This document shows, one piece after another, positions 16,604 through 25,137 of a DNA stretch of 64,000 nucleotides (position 1 is the stretch's first letter; each line of letters opens with the position of its first letter). Both the position numbers and the translations under genes were made by a program. Source of the stretch: UMGS1958 sp045542415 (GTDB taxonomy: Bacteria; Bacillota; Clostridia; UBA1381); contig JAZQKZ010000020.1 of the NCBI GenBank assembly GCA_045542415.1, forward strand, positions 1 to 64,000. Direction: 5' to 3'. The notes beneath the pieces are model-generated. The model ran no database searches. It saw nothing but the letters and a program-made list of their open reading frames with translations, and was not told the origin of the DNA.

Positions 16604-17816
16604 AAAGATTAATATGGAGCTTGGTGCTCCGGAGATTTCAGCAGATGAGCTTGCAGCAGTAGTAAGCAAGCTTGAGGGAGAAGAAGAAATTGTACCTAAG
16701 GAGATTATATTCCCCAACGAGCTTGAGGATAACGGTGCTAACGGAAAGCTCTACGGATACATCCGTGAAGAGACGGGAATCAGCGTAGTATTTGGCTATG
16801 ACGGTGCGCCGCCAATACCGGAGCTTAAGACGGTTGAAATCGGTGCTGTCGGTGAAGATGTATCATACGGAGTAAAGGGAATACGAAATCCGGACGGAAA
16901 CGGAATTGAGTTCGTTTTCGTCAAGGACGGTAAGACCTATCCTCTTAAGAAGAAAGGCTTTGAACTGGTCCAGAACCTTTTCTCAAGAAACAGCGGACTT
17001 ATGGAGTCTGACTGGCTCAAGGATAAATGTGCAATCATCGCAGGAGTCGGTTCTGTAGGAAGTCTTGTAGCGATGCAGCTGGCAAGAAGCGGCGTGGGCA
17101 ACTTTGTTTTGATGGATGCCGATGTAATGGAGATACATAATGTATGTCGCCATCAGTGCAATCTTACGGACGCAGGACGCTACAAGGTGGATGCGGTAAA
17201 GGACAAGATTCTTCAGATCAATCCGAACGCAAAGGTAAAGACCTTTGTAAACATCTTGCAGAACGTTCCGGAGGATGAATACAGTGAATATCTTAACGAG
17301 AACAGCATCATGCTTGTTTTCTCCGATAACCGTCTCGGTCATCAGTTCGGAAACGACCTTGCATACCACTATAATATCCCGTTCCTTGAGGTCTGCTTCT
17401 GGGAGCGTGCATCGGTAGGTGAAGTGTTTATCTGCCTCCCCGAGAGAGGTGACAAGTGCTACGGCTGCTCGCTTGAGGGTATGATCAAGGAAAGCTTAAA
17501 GACCTACAACGAGAGAAACCACTTTTATGTGGGACAGGAAACAACAGTTATTGAGCCGGGAATTACAGCCGATATTGAATATGTGACAACCCTTGGTACA
17601 AAGCTTGTACTTGATATTTTAAACCGCAATAACGACAGCTACACAACACGCTTGCTTGACGGATTTACGCAATACACCTTAGTATGTAATACAAACAATC
17701 CGGAGCTTGCGGGTGAGGTGGCAAGTAAGCTGTTCGTTAAGCCGCTTGAAATCAAGCATATCATTCCTCTTGGCAAGGACGACTGTAAGACCTGTTGCGG
17801 GGAGGATAGTCAGTAA
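16596..17816 (+). CDS. E1-like ThiF/UBA-family adenylyltransferase
   Basis: 406 aa. The Rossmann motif GVGSVG is at 150-155, followed by LMDADVMEIHNVCRHQ (the Asp/Asn/Arg set that binds ATP-Mg in ThiF/MoeB/E1). Two zinc-type pairs are present, CYGC in the middle and CKTCC near the end. E1-like enzymes adenylate the C-terminal glycine of a beta-grasp protein. The first ~130 residues are an added acidic domain. ATG 16596 is chosen for its GGAGGAG site and the 8-base overlap with the protease gene. With the two upstream E2-like proteins it forms an E1-E2-JAMM set. A target modifier with terminal Gly-Gly is not apparent in the window. Confidence 0.85.
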   Translation: MSEKINMELGAPEISADELAAVVSKLEGEEEIVPKEIIFPNELEDNGANGKLYGYIREETGISVVFGYDGAPPIPELKTVEIGAVGEDVSYGVKGIRNPDGNGIEFVFVKDGKTYPLKKKGFELVQNLFSRNSGLMESDWLKDKCAIIAGVGSVGSLVAMQLARSGVGNFVLMDADVMEIHNVCRHQCNLTDAGRYKVDAVKDKILQINPNAKVKTFVNILQNVPEDEYSEYLNENSIMLVFSDNRLGHQFGNDLAYHYNIPFLEVCFWERASVGEVFICLPERGDKCYGCSLEGMIKESLKTYNERNHFYVGQETTVIEPGITADIEYVTTLGTKLVLDILNRNNDSYTTRLLDGFTQYTLVCNTNNPELAGEVASKLFVKPLEIKHIIPLGKDDCKTCCGEDSQ

Positions 17817-17829
17817 AAGGAGGGATAGA

Positions 17830-18279
17830 ATGAACAGCATTATCAGGGGTAACCTTTCCTCCATAGCAGTCGGGAGCTTTGCTGCCGACTACGAATGGGT
17901 TATGGATAATGACGGAATTATAAAAAAGGTTCCGGTAACTAAGGTTCAAAATCCGGCTCCCAAGCTTGAAGATGATTGGTTTGCAGACCTTGATTTGAGC
18001 CGGCTCGATACCGATAATACGGGAGTACATACATCACGCAGAAGAAGGCAGACTAAGTCAAATGATTTTGATTGGGATGAATTTGAACGTTCGATTAATA
18101 TGAAGAAGCCGAACCGAACAAGAAGAGAAAAAGTATTAAAAGCAGCAAAAAGAAGAAGAAAGAAAAAGATATGGGACACGATAAAAAATATACTTAAAAT
18201 TATCGGTTATATATATTTGTCAAATATTATATTAGGAACTGTGATAAGTCTGATAATGCTTTTTGCAGAACAATTTTAA
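17830..18279 (+). CDS. Small basic protein with C-terminal membrane helix
   Basis: Unrecognised 149-aa protein. The N-terminal half contains Trp/Asp-rich short motifs (DDWFADLDLSRL, DFDWDEFER). The middle is very Arg/Lys-rich (about 98-115). The last ~30 residues form one hydrophobic helix (YIYLSNIILGTVISLIMLF), giving a tail-anchored topology. ATG 17830 has AAAGGAGGG upstream and lies 13 bases after the E1-like gene. It could anchor the conjugation machinery to the membrane or be a substrate. It shows no ubiquitin fold and no Gly-Gly end. Confidence 0.6.
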   Translation: MNSIIRGNLSSIAVGSFAADYEWVMDNDGIIKKVPVTKVQNPAPKLEDDWFADLDLSRLDTDNTGVHTSRRRRQTKSNDFDWDEFERSINMKKPNRTRREKVLKAAKRRRKKKIWDTIKNILKIIGYIYLSNIILGTVISLIMLFAEQF

Positions 18280-18300
18280 AATATAAAGAGGAGTGTTTAA

Positions 18301-20859
18301 ATGATAACAATAAATGAGATTTCAGAGCAGCTGGATATGCCCGTAAATGAGATTATGGATATTCTTGAGACGGAGGGGGTTTTCGTTTGGGATGAAAACA
18401 CGGAGGTGTCCGAGGATATATTAAGGAATATAAAAACAAAATATAACTTTCAGCCGGAACACTCAGAGCAGGATGAAAGATATGAGGGCTTGCTTAAGAA
18501 CTATGCGGAAAATTTCAAGATTTTTATCGATACATGCAGTCTTATGAATCCGAAATTTAAGGATGTTTACACAAGCTTTTTACCGTATATGCGGGCGGCA
18601 GGCAATAAATTTATAATACCCAAGAGTGTGATTAATGAAATAAACAGACTTCAGCATCACGACAGCGACGAAACAAAAAAGAGTGCAATGCGTGCCGCTA
18701 AGATGGTGACAAAAATGAATGAGGAGGGCTTAATCGAGGTCAGAGGCGAATCAACCGACAGGCTAGCGGATAACGTTTTCCAGACTGTGTTTACCAAGTT
18801 CAGAATGGATCACAATCTTATGCTCATCACCCAGGACCATAACCTCGGCAGGGAAATCCGTGCATTGGATAATTCTCAGGCGGTCAGAACCGATAAGAAG
18901 ATTCTTGTGAAAAGAATAAACGGCGGCGGAAGAATTATGAACTTCACCGTACCGCAAAGAAACTTCTCAAAATCTTCTTCAATACCTGAAAATGAACGCT
19001 TTGAGCAGGGAAAGCAGGTTGTTAAATTTGAGGACAACTTACTTCCGGTAAGATATGTACCGGGCGAGGGCGATACGGTATTCATGGGCAACGGCGAGTC
19101 GGTTGTGCTAAAAAATGTACTCGGCGACGGCGGCGAGGGTACGGTATATCTCAGCGACAGAGGTATGGCGGTTAAGATATACAAGAAAGAGAAGCTGACA
19201 AAAGAAAAGTGTCAGAAAATAAAGCTGATGCTCAGTAAGGATATCCGCTGCGAGGGAGTATGCTGGCCGACTAATATCATATACAATAATCACCGTGAAT
19301 TTGTAGGCTATGAAATGCCGCTTGCAAAGGGTAAACCGCTTCAGACCGCGATATTTACAAAGCCGCTTTTCCTGAGAGGGTATCCCGACTGGAAGAAGAG
19401 CAATATGGTCGGGCTGTGTCTTGATATCCTCAACAAAATAATATATCTCCACGACAGGAATATAATCCTCGGCGACATCAACCCTCATAACATTCTTATC
19501 GATGAGCAGGGAAAAACGGTGTTCGTTGATACCGACAGCTATCAGGTGGGCGGATTTCCGTGTCCGGTGGGAACAATCCCATTCAAGGCACAGGAGCTGT
19601 TTATAGAAGACAGGGAATTTAAGGAGAAGTACGGCAGAAGCAGAAGCTTCGGTGAGTATCTTAGAACCTTTAATAATGAATACTTTGCAATAGCGGTATT
19701 GCTTTTTGAGATAATGCTTCCGGGTAAGCATCCGTATTCGTTGCTCGGCGGCTCGGATATGGAGGAAAATATTCTCAGGATGGACTTCGCATATCCGCTT
19801 GGTGACCAGTCAAACGGAAAGACCCCCGGCGGCCCCTGGCGTTTTGCATGGAGTCACCTCCCGTATAAGGTGAAAAAGTCGTTCTATGAAACCTTTAGAA
19901 AAGAGGGCGAATACACAGGCAAAAACAGACTTACACCCCGTGAATGGCGAAATCTGTTCAAAAAGTACAAGGAGCTGCTTGATAACGGCAAAATGCGTGA
20001 GCAGGATCCTATGTCGGAGGAGATATATCCGACCAGATTCAAGCATCTTAGAGGGTTTGAATATATCAAGTGCAAGCTATGCTCCGAGGAGGTGCTTGCA
20101 GATGGACTTAAGCAGGGTATATGCCACAGATGTCTCAAGGATGGCGAGGAATACAATTGTAAAAAGTGCGGCAAGCCGCTGTTTTACTCGAATTACAGGA
20201 GGTATATAGAAAACAAGAGTAAAATCGATACATGTCCCGAATGTCACGAAAAAGGCAAGATGGTTTATAAAAAGAAGACCTGCCGCAGCTGTGGCAAGGA
20301 CTTTGAGATTACCAATAACGATGCCGAATATTTCAGAAACAAGGGACACCAGCTGCCTGAACGCTGTCCTGAATGCCGTAAAAAGAATAACACAGCTACA
20401 GGGACACATAACACATATACCGTGACACGTCCGACATCGGCAAGCCGAACAACAACACGTCCGGCAGGTACCACAACAACACGTCCGACAACAACACGTC
20501 CCGCACCACACAACAGCAAGGGCTTCTGTTACATAACAACGGCTGTATGTGAAGCGTTTGGCAAGCCGGATGACTGCTATGAGCTTACCAAGCTCAGAGA
20601 GTTCAGAGATTACCGTCTTGTGGCGATGGATGGCGGCAGAGAGCTTATAGATGAGTATTACCGCACAGCCCCTGAGCTGGTAAGAAGAATTGAGGCTCGT
20701 CCCGACAGAAAGAAGATTTATGAAATACTTCTTCATGATTATATCGAGCCGTGCATCAATATGATAGAGTATGGATTGTATGAATCATGCCGACACAAGT
20801 ATGTTGAAATGGTAAACTATGTCAAGGCGTTGGTAGGATACGCAGACATAAATGAATAA
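18301..20859 (+). CDS. PIN-like / protein kinase / zinc-ribbon / CFI-box fusion
   Basis: 852 aa with five parts. Residues 1-55 resemble the IF2 N-terminal helix-turn domain. Residues 75-215 are a PIN-like nuclease fold (IFIDTCSLM, then ITQDHNLGREI). Residues 255-490 are a protein kinase: GDGGEGTVYL loop, MAVKIYK lysine, LGDINPHNIL catalytic loop and FVDTDSYQ in the DFG place. Residues 590-695 carry several CxxC pairs (zinc ribbons). After a Thr/Arg/Pro linker, residues 738-850 begin with GFCYITTAVCEAF, a CFI-box C-terminal domain. The VWA and PP2C genes follow at once, the order of the TerY-P triad (kinase, VWA, PP2C) known from tellurite/stress clusters. I infer that the kinase signals the state of this system. 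It is unusual in carrying the PIN domain. Confidence 0.8.
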   Translation: MITINEISEQLDMPVNEIMDILETEGVFVWDENTEVSEDILRNIKTKYNFQPEHSEQDERYEGLLKNYAENFKIFIDTCSLMNPKFKDVYTSFLPYMRAAGNKFIIPKSVINEINRLQHHDSDETKKSAMRAAKMVTKMNEEGLIEVRGESTDRLADNVFQTVFTKFRMDHNLMLITQDHNLGREIRALDNSQAVRTDKKILVKRINGGGRIMNFTVPQRNFSKSSSIPENERFEQGKQVVKFEDNLLPVRYVPGEGDTVFMGNGESVVLKNVLGDGGEGTVYLSDRGMAVKIYKKEKLTKEKCQKIKLMLSKDIRCEGVCWPTNIIYNNHREFVGYEMPLAKGKPLQTAIFTKPLFLRGYPDWKKSNMVGLCLDILNKIIYLHDRNIILGDINPHNILIDEQGKTVFVDTDSYQVGGFPCPVGTIPFKAQELFIEDREFKEKYGRSRSFGEYLRTFNNEYFAIAVLLFEIMLPGKHPYSLLGGSDMEENILRMDFAYPLGDQSNGKTPGGPWRFAWSHLPYKVKKSFYETFRKEGEYTGKNRLTPREWRNLFKKYKELLDNGKMREQDPMSEEIYPTRFKHLRGFEYIKCKLCSEEVLADGLKQGICHRCLKDGEEYNCKKCGKPLFYSNYRRYIENKSKIDTCPECHEKGKMVYKKKTCRSCGKDFEITNNDAEYFRNKGHQLPERCPECRKKNNTATGTHNTYTVTRPTSASRTTTRPAGTTTTRPTTTRPAPHNSKGFCYITTAVCEAFGKPDDCYELTKLREFRDYRLVAMDGGRELIDEYYRTAPELVRRIEARPDRKKIYEILLHDYIEPCINMIEYGLYESCRHKYVEMVNYVKALVGYADINE

Positions 20860-20878
20860 TAGAAAAGGAGAAATGGAA

Positions 20879-21652
20879 ATGAATAATTTAAGATTAAGAG
20901 AAGAGGACCTTATGAACAACCCGACAACAAGAGTTATCGTAACTCTTTGTACCGATACAAGCAGCTCTATGGCTGCTGTTGAGGGTGACGATATAGTATA
21001 TACAGGCAAGACCGTATATAAGGACGGCAAGACCTGGAATGTTGTAACGGGCGGATCTACCCGTATTGATGAGCTGAACAAGGGCATGAAGCTCCTGCGT
21101 AAGACGCTTGAGGAGAATGATGTGGCAAAGTATTCGGCGGAGCTGTGTCTTGTGAAATTCGCAGACAGTGCGGAATGTGTACTCGACTTTGCAAGCCTTG
21201 AGCGACAGAAGCAGTTTCCGGAGCTTGTTGCAGACGGAATGACACATATGGGCGAGGGCGTAAATCTTGCACTCGATAAGATTGAGGAGGCAATTGCCCA
21301 GTGCGAAAAGGTCGGAGTTGACTATTTCACGCCCTGGCTTGTAATCATGACAGACGGACAGCCTAACGGTTCAAGTGCGGAGCTTGCGAGGGCAGAAGCA
21401 CGAATCAGAAAGATGGTTGAAGCGAAGAAGCTTATTGTGCTTCCGATTGCAATCGGTAATGAAGCGGATCAGAGTGCTTTGGCAAAGCTGTCACCGGACA
21501 GAGCACCGGTAAAGCTTCGCGGACTCAGATTCAAGCAGTTCTTTGAGTGGCTCAGCAAGAGTATAGAAAGAACCTCAAACTCAATGCCGGGAGAAATTAT
21601 TCCGCTTGATACAGAGGGAATATTCAATGTAAACGGATGGGGAGAGTTATAA
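20879..21652 (+). CDS. VWA-domain protein, TerY-like
   Basis: 257 aa, essentially a single von Willebrand A domain. The metal site reads CTDTSSSM (DxSxS) near residue 25, and the later MTDGQPNG Asp is present. TerY-like proteins of this size pair with a PP2C and a kinase. Start choice: three in-frame ATGs exist (20852, 20873, 20879). AAAAGGAG at 20863-20870 fits best with ATG 20879. It is followed directly by the phosphatase gene, whose start touches its stop. Its role is likely metal-dependent binding of a partner protein of region A. Confidence 0.85.
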   Translation: MNNLRLREEDLMNNPTTRVIVTLCTDTSSSMAAVEGDDIVYTGKTVYKDGKTWNVVTGGSTRIDELNKGMKLLRKTLEENDVAKYSAELCLVKFADSAECVLDFASLERQKQFPELVADGMTHMGEGVNLALDKIEEAIAQCEKVGVDYFTPWLVIMTDGQPNGSSAELARAEARIRKMVEAKKLIVLPIAIGNEADQSALAKLSPDRAPVKLRGLRFKQFFEWLSKSIERTSNSMPGEIIPLDTEGIFNVNGWGEL

Positions 21653-22630
21653 ATGTGGAAATCAGCAACATATGCAGTCCGGGGCAGAGGGCATGTCAGA
21701 GATGACGTGCCCTGCCAGGACAAGGTGCATGAGATAAGACAAAACGGAGTGAGTGCTATTGTCCTTGCCGACGGTGCAGGGTCTGCAAAGTATTCACACT
21801 TCGGAGCAGAGGCAGTGGCACGCTGTATGGGCAGCTTACTGACAGAATGCTTTGATTCGCTCATAGAAAACGAGAATGCCGCACAGGTAAGGGAGAAAAT
21901 AATATCAGCACTCACACAGGAGCTGGAGCTGTTAAGTGCAGAGCTTGGCTGTGAGTGCAAGGAGCTTGCATCAACGCTGTTATTTGCCGCAATAAAGGAT
22001 GAGAGAATATTTATCGGTCATCTTGGCGACGGGGTAATCGGCTATGTGAAAAACGGAGAATTGAAAGTAATTTCAAAGCCGGAGAACGGCGAGCGGTCAA
22101 ATATCACATTCTTTGTAACCTCGGAGAATGCTGTACAGAGGCTTAAAATAATGAAAGGTGCGGCGGCGGATGTGTCGGGTATAGTAATGATGTCTGACGG
22201 AAGTGCGGAAAGTCTTTATGATAAGAGAGAAAATCTTTTGTCGCCTGCTTTAAAGCGAATGCTTGAGTGGCTGTCCGTAGTGCGTGAGGGAAGTCTGCAC
22301 GAGACGGTAAGAGACAGCTTTAACGGAGTTGTTGTCAATGCCACTATGGACGATTGCTCAGTTGCAATGCTTGCACGAAGCGAGGAGGCGGATATGCTTG
22401 ACAGGTTCGGAACGGACGGCTGTGCCGATTTCTTCGGAATATCGTCAAAGGACAGAAGAAAGGAAAAGAGAGTCAAGCGATATATGCAGCTTATAGAGCT
22501 TTACGGACAGGGGTTAAGTCTCAAGGAGATTTCGGCGAGGGTTCATCTCTCTCCTAAATACACCAAGCGGCATTTGAAGAGGCTCAGACAAATCGGGATA
22601 ATAGGTGTTGCGATGAGAGCAAAGGAATAG
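21653..22630 (+). CDS. PP2C-type phosphatase with C-terminal HTH
   Basis: 325 aa. PP2C motifs are visible: LADGAGSAKYSHFGA, HLGDGVIGYV, MMSDGSAESL and TMDDCSVAML, which supply the metal-binding Asp residues. The N-terminal Asp motif is replaced by RDDVPCQDK, as in TerY-P phosphatases. From about residue 270 a basic segment includes a helix-turn-helix-like stretch (LSLKEISARVHLSPKYTKRHL), which is unusual and suggests DNA binding or autoregulation. It is the last gene of region A before a strong terminator and would reverse phosphorylation by the upstream kinase. Confidence 0.85.
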   Translation: MWKSATYAVRGRGHVRDDVPCQDKVHEIRQNGVSAIVLADGAGSAKYSHFGAEAVARCMGSLLTECFDSLIENENAAQVREKIISALTQELELLSAELGCECKELASTLLFAAIKDERIFIGHLGDGVIGYVKNGELKVISKPENGERSNITFFVTSENAVQRLKIMKGAAADVSGIVMMSDGSAESLYDKRENLLSPALKRMLEWLSVVREGSLHETVRDSFNGVVVNATMDDCSVAMLARSEEADMLDRFGTDGCADFFGISSKDRRKEKRVKRYMQLIELYGQGLSLKEISARVHLSPKYTKRHLKRLRQIGIIGVAMRAKE

Positions 22631-22641
22631 AGTTCCCCCTG

Positions 22642-22684
22642 ACGGGAGGTGCTTCTTTAAACGGAGGCGCTTCCCGTTTTTTTT
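22642..22684 (+). terminator. Strong intrinsic terminator of region A
   Basis: A 14-bp stem allowing a few G-U pairs (ACGGGAGGTGCTTC with GGAGGCGCTTCCCGT) is followed by eight T. It sits 12 bases after the PP2C stop. Confidence 0.9.
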
Positions 22685-22734
22685 GTGAAAAAGTGCAGGC
22701 TGTAGAAGAGATATATACTCTAGATAAGAGGACT

Positions 22735-22777
22735 TGAGTTTCTACCTTGCTATACAGGGCAGAAACTCATTTTTTTG
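22735..22777 (+). terminator. Second hairpin with T tract
   Basis: TGAGTTTCT (22735-22743) pairs with AGAAACTCA (22761-22769), followed by a run of T. It may back up the first terminator or end a transcript arriving from the other side. Confidence 0.7.
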
Positions 22778-22923
22778 CTCAAAATCCCCCCCTGTATATC
22801 GTTGAAAATTGATGGACAGTTTTCTCAATTTTTAAAATTATTGTTGAACTTTATCTTGAAATAAAAGGGTTTAGTTGGTTTTTTATGTTCATTGTAAAAA
22901 GTGATGAAAATCGTCTATATTTA

Positions 22924-22952
22924 TTTACAAATAAGAAGTTTTGTAGTATAAT
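22924..22952 (+). promoter_or_regulatory. Promoter of the EamA transporter gene
   Basis: TTTACA (22924-22929), 17-base spacer, TATAAT (22947-22952); the start codon is 33 bases downstream. Confidence 0.75.
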
Positions 22953-22984
22953 AATTCCTGCAATTTATTTTACGAGGTAATATT

Positions 22985-23848
22985 ATGAAAACAGCATACA
23001 TAAAGTATCTTCTTGCTTTATTACTGTTTGGTAGTAATGGTATTGTTGCAAGTCAGATATTATTAAATAGTTATGAAATAGTCTTTTTAAGGACTTTAAT
23101 AGGTAGCATCCTATTAATTATTCTTTTCACATTATCAGGTGGTAAATTTACGTTTCCTAAATACAGAAAAGATTTATTGTTTATAACACTATCAGGAATA
23201 GCAATGGGTACAAGTTGGATGTTCTTGTATGAGGCTTATCAGCAAATAGGTGTAGGTATATCATCTCTGATTTATTATTGTGGACCTGTAATAGTAATGA
23301 TACTATCACCTTTGATTTTCAGAGAAAGGCTTACCTATCCCAAAGTAATAGGTTTTTTACTTGTTGTTGTAGGTTTATTGTTGGTTAATGGTAATGTATC
23401 GGGAGAGAATACAAATGTTTGGGGAATAACCTGTGGTGGTATGTCTGCTCTGATGTATTTCTTTATGGTTACACTAAATAAGAAATCAAAACAAATAACA
23501 GGAATGGAGAATTCAACCATCCAATTAACAGTAAGTTTCCTGACAGTATCGGTCTTTGTATTATTCAAACAAGGCTTGGTAATAGATTGGTCAGGCGTTA
23601 ATTGGTTTGCTGTAATATTCTTGGGTGTTGTTAATACAGGTATTGGATGCTATTTGTATTTTTCACCTTTATCAAAACTTCCTGTTCAGTCTGTGGCTGT
23701 TCTTGGGTATTTAGAACCCTTGTCAGCAGTAGTACTTTCTGCTGTTTTGTTGTCAGAAACAATGAGCATAATCCAAATAGTAGGTGCAGCCTTAATAATA
23801 GGAGGTGCAATGTTTGGAGAGTTGATAAAACCAAAAGTTAAAAATTGA
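22985..23848 (+). CDS. EamA/DMT-family transporter
   Basis: The 287-aa product has about ten hydrophobic helices in two repeated EamA halves (drug/metabolite transporter superfamily). The first helix reads LLALLLFGSNGIVAS, and the second half ends in LGYLEPLSAVVLSAVLLSE, the usual helix-9/10 signature. Substrate unknown; family members export amino acids or metabolites. It is a single gene with its own promoter and a terminator at 23871. The coding sequence is much richer in AT than both neighbours and uses A/T-ending codons, which suggests acquisition from another genome. Confidence 0.85.
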   Translation: MKTAYIKYLLALLLFGSNGIVASQILLNSYEIVFLRTLIGSILLIILFTLSGGKFTFPKYRKDLLFITLSGIAMGTSWMFLYEAYQQIGVGISSLIYYCGPVIVMILSPLIFRERLTYPKVIGFLLVVVGLLLVNGNVSGENTNVWGITCGGMSALMYFFMVTLNKKSKQITGMENSTIQLTVSFLTVSVFVLFKQGLVIDWSGVNWFAVIFLGVVNTGIGCYLYFSPLSKLPVQSVAVLGYLEPLSAVVLSAVLLSETMSIIQIVGAALIIGGAMFGELIKPKVKN

Positions 23849-23870
23849 ATAAGTACTTATAAGGAGCTTT

Positions 23871-23901
23871 GAGCCTACGGATTCAAGGCTCTATTTTTAT
23901 T
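23871..23901 (+). terminator. Terminator after the EamA gene
   Basis: GAGCCT (23871-23876) and AGGCTC (23886-23891) form a short stem followed by TATTTTTATT. Confidence 0.6.
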
Positions 23902-24049
23902 GTGTAAAGAATGATTAGTGAGATATAATTGTTGTTCAACGATATTTTTACTCATTTTGAGGTTTTTTTGAGGCTATTTAATATAAGTATAACAAGGGAT
24001 AACCACTAAAGTCCGTTTCGCTAGAGTATATAATAGAAGAGTTTTCAGG

Positions 24050-24078
24050 TTGACAATACATATGTATTATGATAAAAT
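24050..24078 (+). promoter_or_regulatory. Promoter of the prephenate dehydrogenase gene
   Basis: TTGACA (24050-24055), 17 bases, TAAAAT (24073-24078). A TATAAT at 24078-24083 would need a 22-base spacer and is less likely. Confidence 0.65.
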
Positions 24079-24132
24079 ATAATAGAATAAGTTTGATTAA
24101 AAAGCCGCATAAGCGGTGGAATGGAGATAGAT

Positions 24133-24972
24133 ATGAGAATAGCAATAATCGGTCTGGGACTTATCGGCGGCTCATTGGCACGCAGGCTGCACGGGTTCCA
24201 TGATGCAGAAATCGTGGCATACAACCGTACACCGCAGACACTGGTGATAGCAAAGCAGGACGGAGCAATAGACGAGGGATACACAAATCCGGGCGAGGCA
24301 ATGGACGGTGCGGATCTTATTATCATGTGCCTGTATCCCAAGCTGAACATTGATTTTGTAAAGGAAAATCTTGACCATATCAAGCCGGGTGCTGTTATAA
24401 CGGACGTAACGGGCGTAAAGGACTATATTGTGCGTGAAATGGAAGCCATTCTTCCCGATGACGTTGATTTTATCGGCGGTCACCCTATGGCAGGACGTGA
24501 GGTGGGCGGCTACCAAAGCTCAACGGACACGCTCTTTAACAAGGCATCATATATCCTTACTCCGTCAAAGAAGAACAAGCCCGAAAATGTGGCACTTCTG
24601 CGTGAGATGGCTGACTATATCGGCTGTCGCTGTGTTATGACGACAACCCCGCAGGAGCATGATGAGATTATTGCCTACACCTCACAGCTTATGCACGTTG
24701 TAGCGGTTGCATTGTGTGACAACCCGATGATTGAGCGAAGCTCGTCATTCAGTGCCGGTTCGTTGCGTGACTGTACAAGAGTTGCGGTAATAAATGCCGA
24801 GATGTGGAGCGAGCTGTTTGTAGAAAACAAGAGTGCGTTATCAAAGCGAATCCGTGAAATGCAGGCAAGCCTTGAAAAGATTGCAGTTGCGGTGGAAAAT
24901 GGCGACCGTGACGAATTAGAGGATATTATGCATAAGGCGACAAGTCAGAAGATTAAGTGGTTAATGGAATGA
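24133..24972 (+). CDS. tyrA: Prephenate dehydrogenase
   Basis: 279-aa enzyme converting prephenate to 4-hydroxyphenylpyruvate with NAD(P) in tyrosine synthesis. The Rossmann start IAIIGLGLIGGSLA, the substrate-site GGHPMAGRE and the helical segment PQEHDEIIAYTSQLMHV are all present. ATG 24133 is preferred over an in-frame ATG at 24121, because GGAG then lies 6-7 bases upstream and the Rossmann strand begins at once. It stands alone behind its own promoter; no other aromatic amino acid gene is adjacent. There is no ACT domain, so feedback control by tyrosine through such a domain is not expected. Confidence 0.88.
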   Translation: MRIAIIGLGLIGGSLARRLHGFHDAEIVAYNRTPQTLVIAKQDGAIDEGYTNPGEAMDGADLIIMCLYPKLNIDFVKENLDHIKPGAVITDVTGVKDYIVREMEAILPDDVDFIGGHPMAGREVGGYQSSTDTLFNKASYILTPSKKNKPENVALLREMADYIGCRCVMTTTPQEHDEIIAYTSQLMHVVAVALCDNPMIERSSSFSAGSLRDCTRVAVINAEMWSELFVENKSALSKRIREMQASLEKIAVAVENGDRDELEDIMHKATSQKIKWLME

Positions 24973-24996
24973 TGTGCAAAACTTCGTTTTGCTAAG

Positions 24997-25025
24997 ATAA
25001 TAAAGAATAGATAATAGATATTGTA
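24997..25025 (+). repeat. 29-nt interspersed repeat, copy 1
   Basis: This 29-base AT-rich stretch differs at one base from 27440-27468. Both copies lie in intergenic gaps flanking the que genes. Confidence 0.6.
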
Positions 25026-25137
25026 GGGCAGAGGCTTGCTCCTGCCGGAATGTCTGCGGCGGCGGACAAAACGTTTACCTCAACGGTGACGGTATAACAC
25101 AGCGTGTTATTATTACAGAATAAAAGGAGAACACAAA

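Noticed and set aside
13859..17816. Type II CBASS or Bil antiphage operon
   Set aside because: No CD-NTase and effector, and no BilA-like modifier, accompany the E1/E2/JAMM genes.
24973..25137. preQ1 riboswitch before queF
   Set aside because: No preQ1-I loop-and-tail pattern is visible; class II or III could not be judged without a covariance search.
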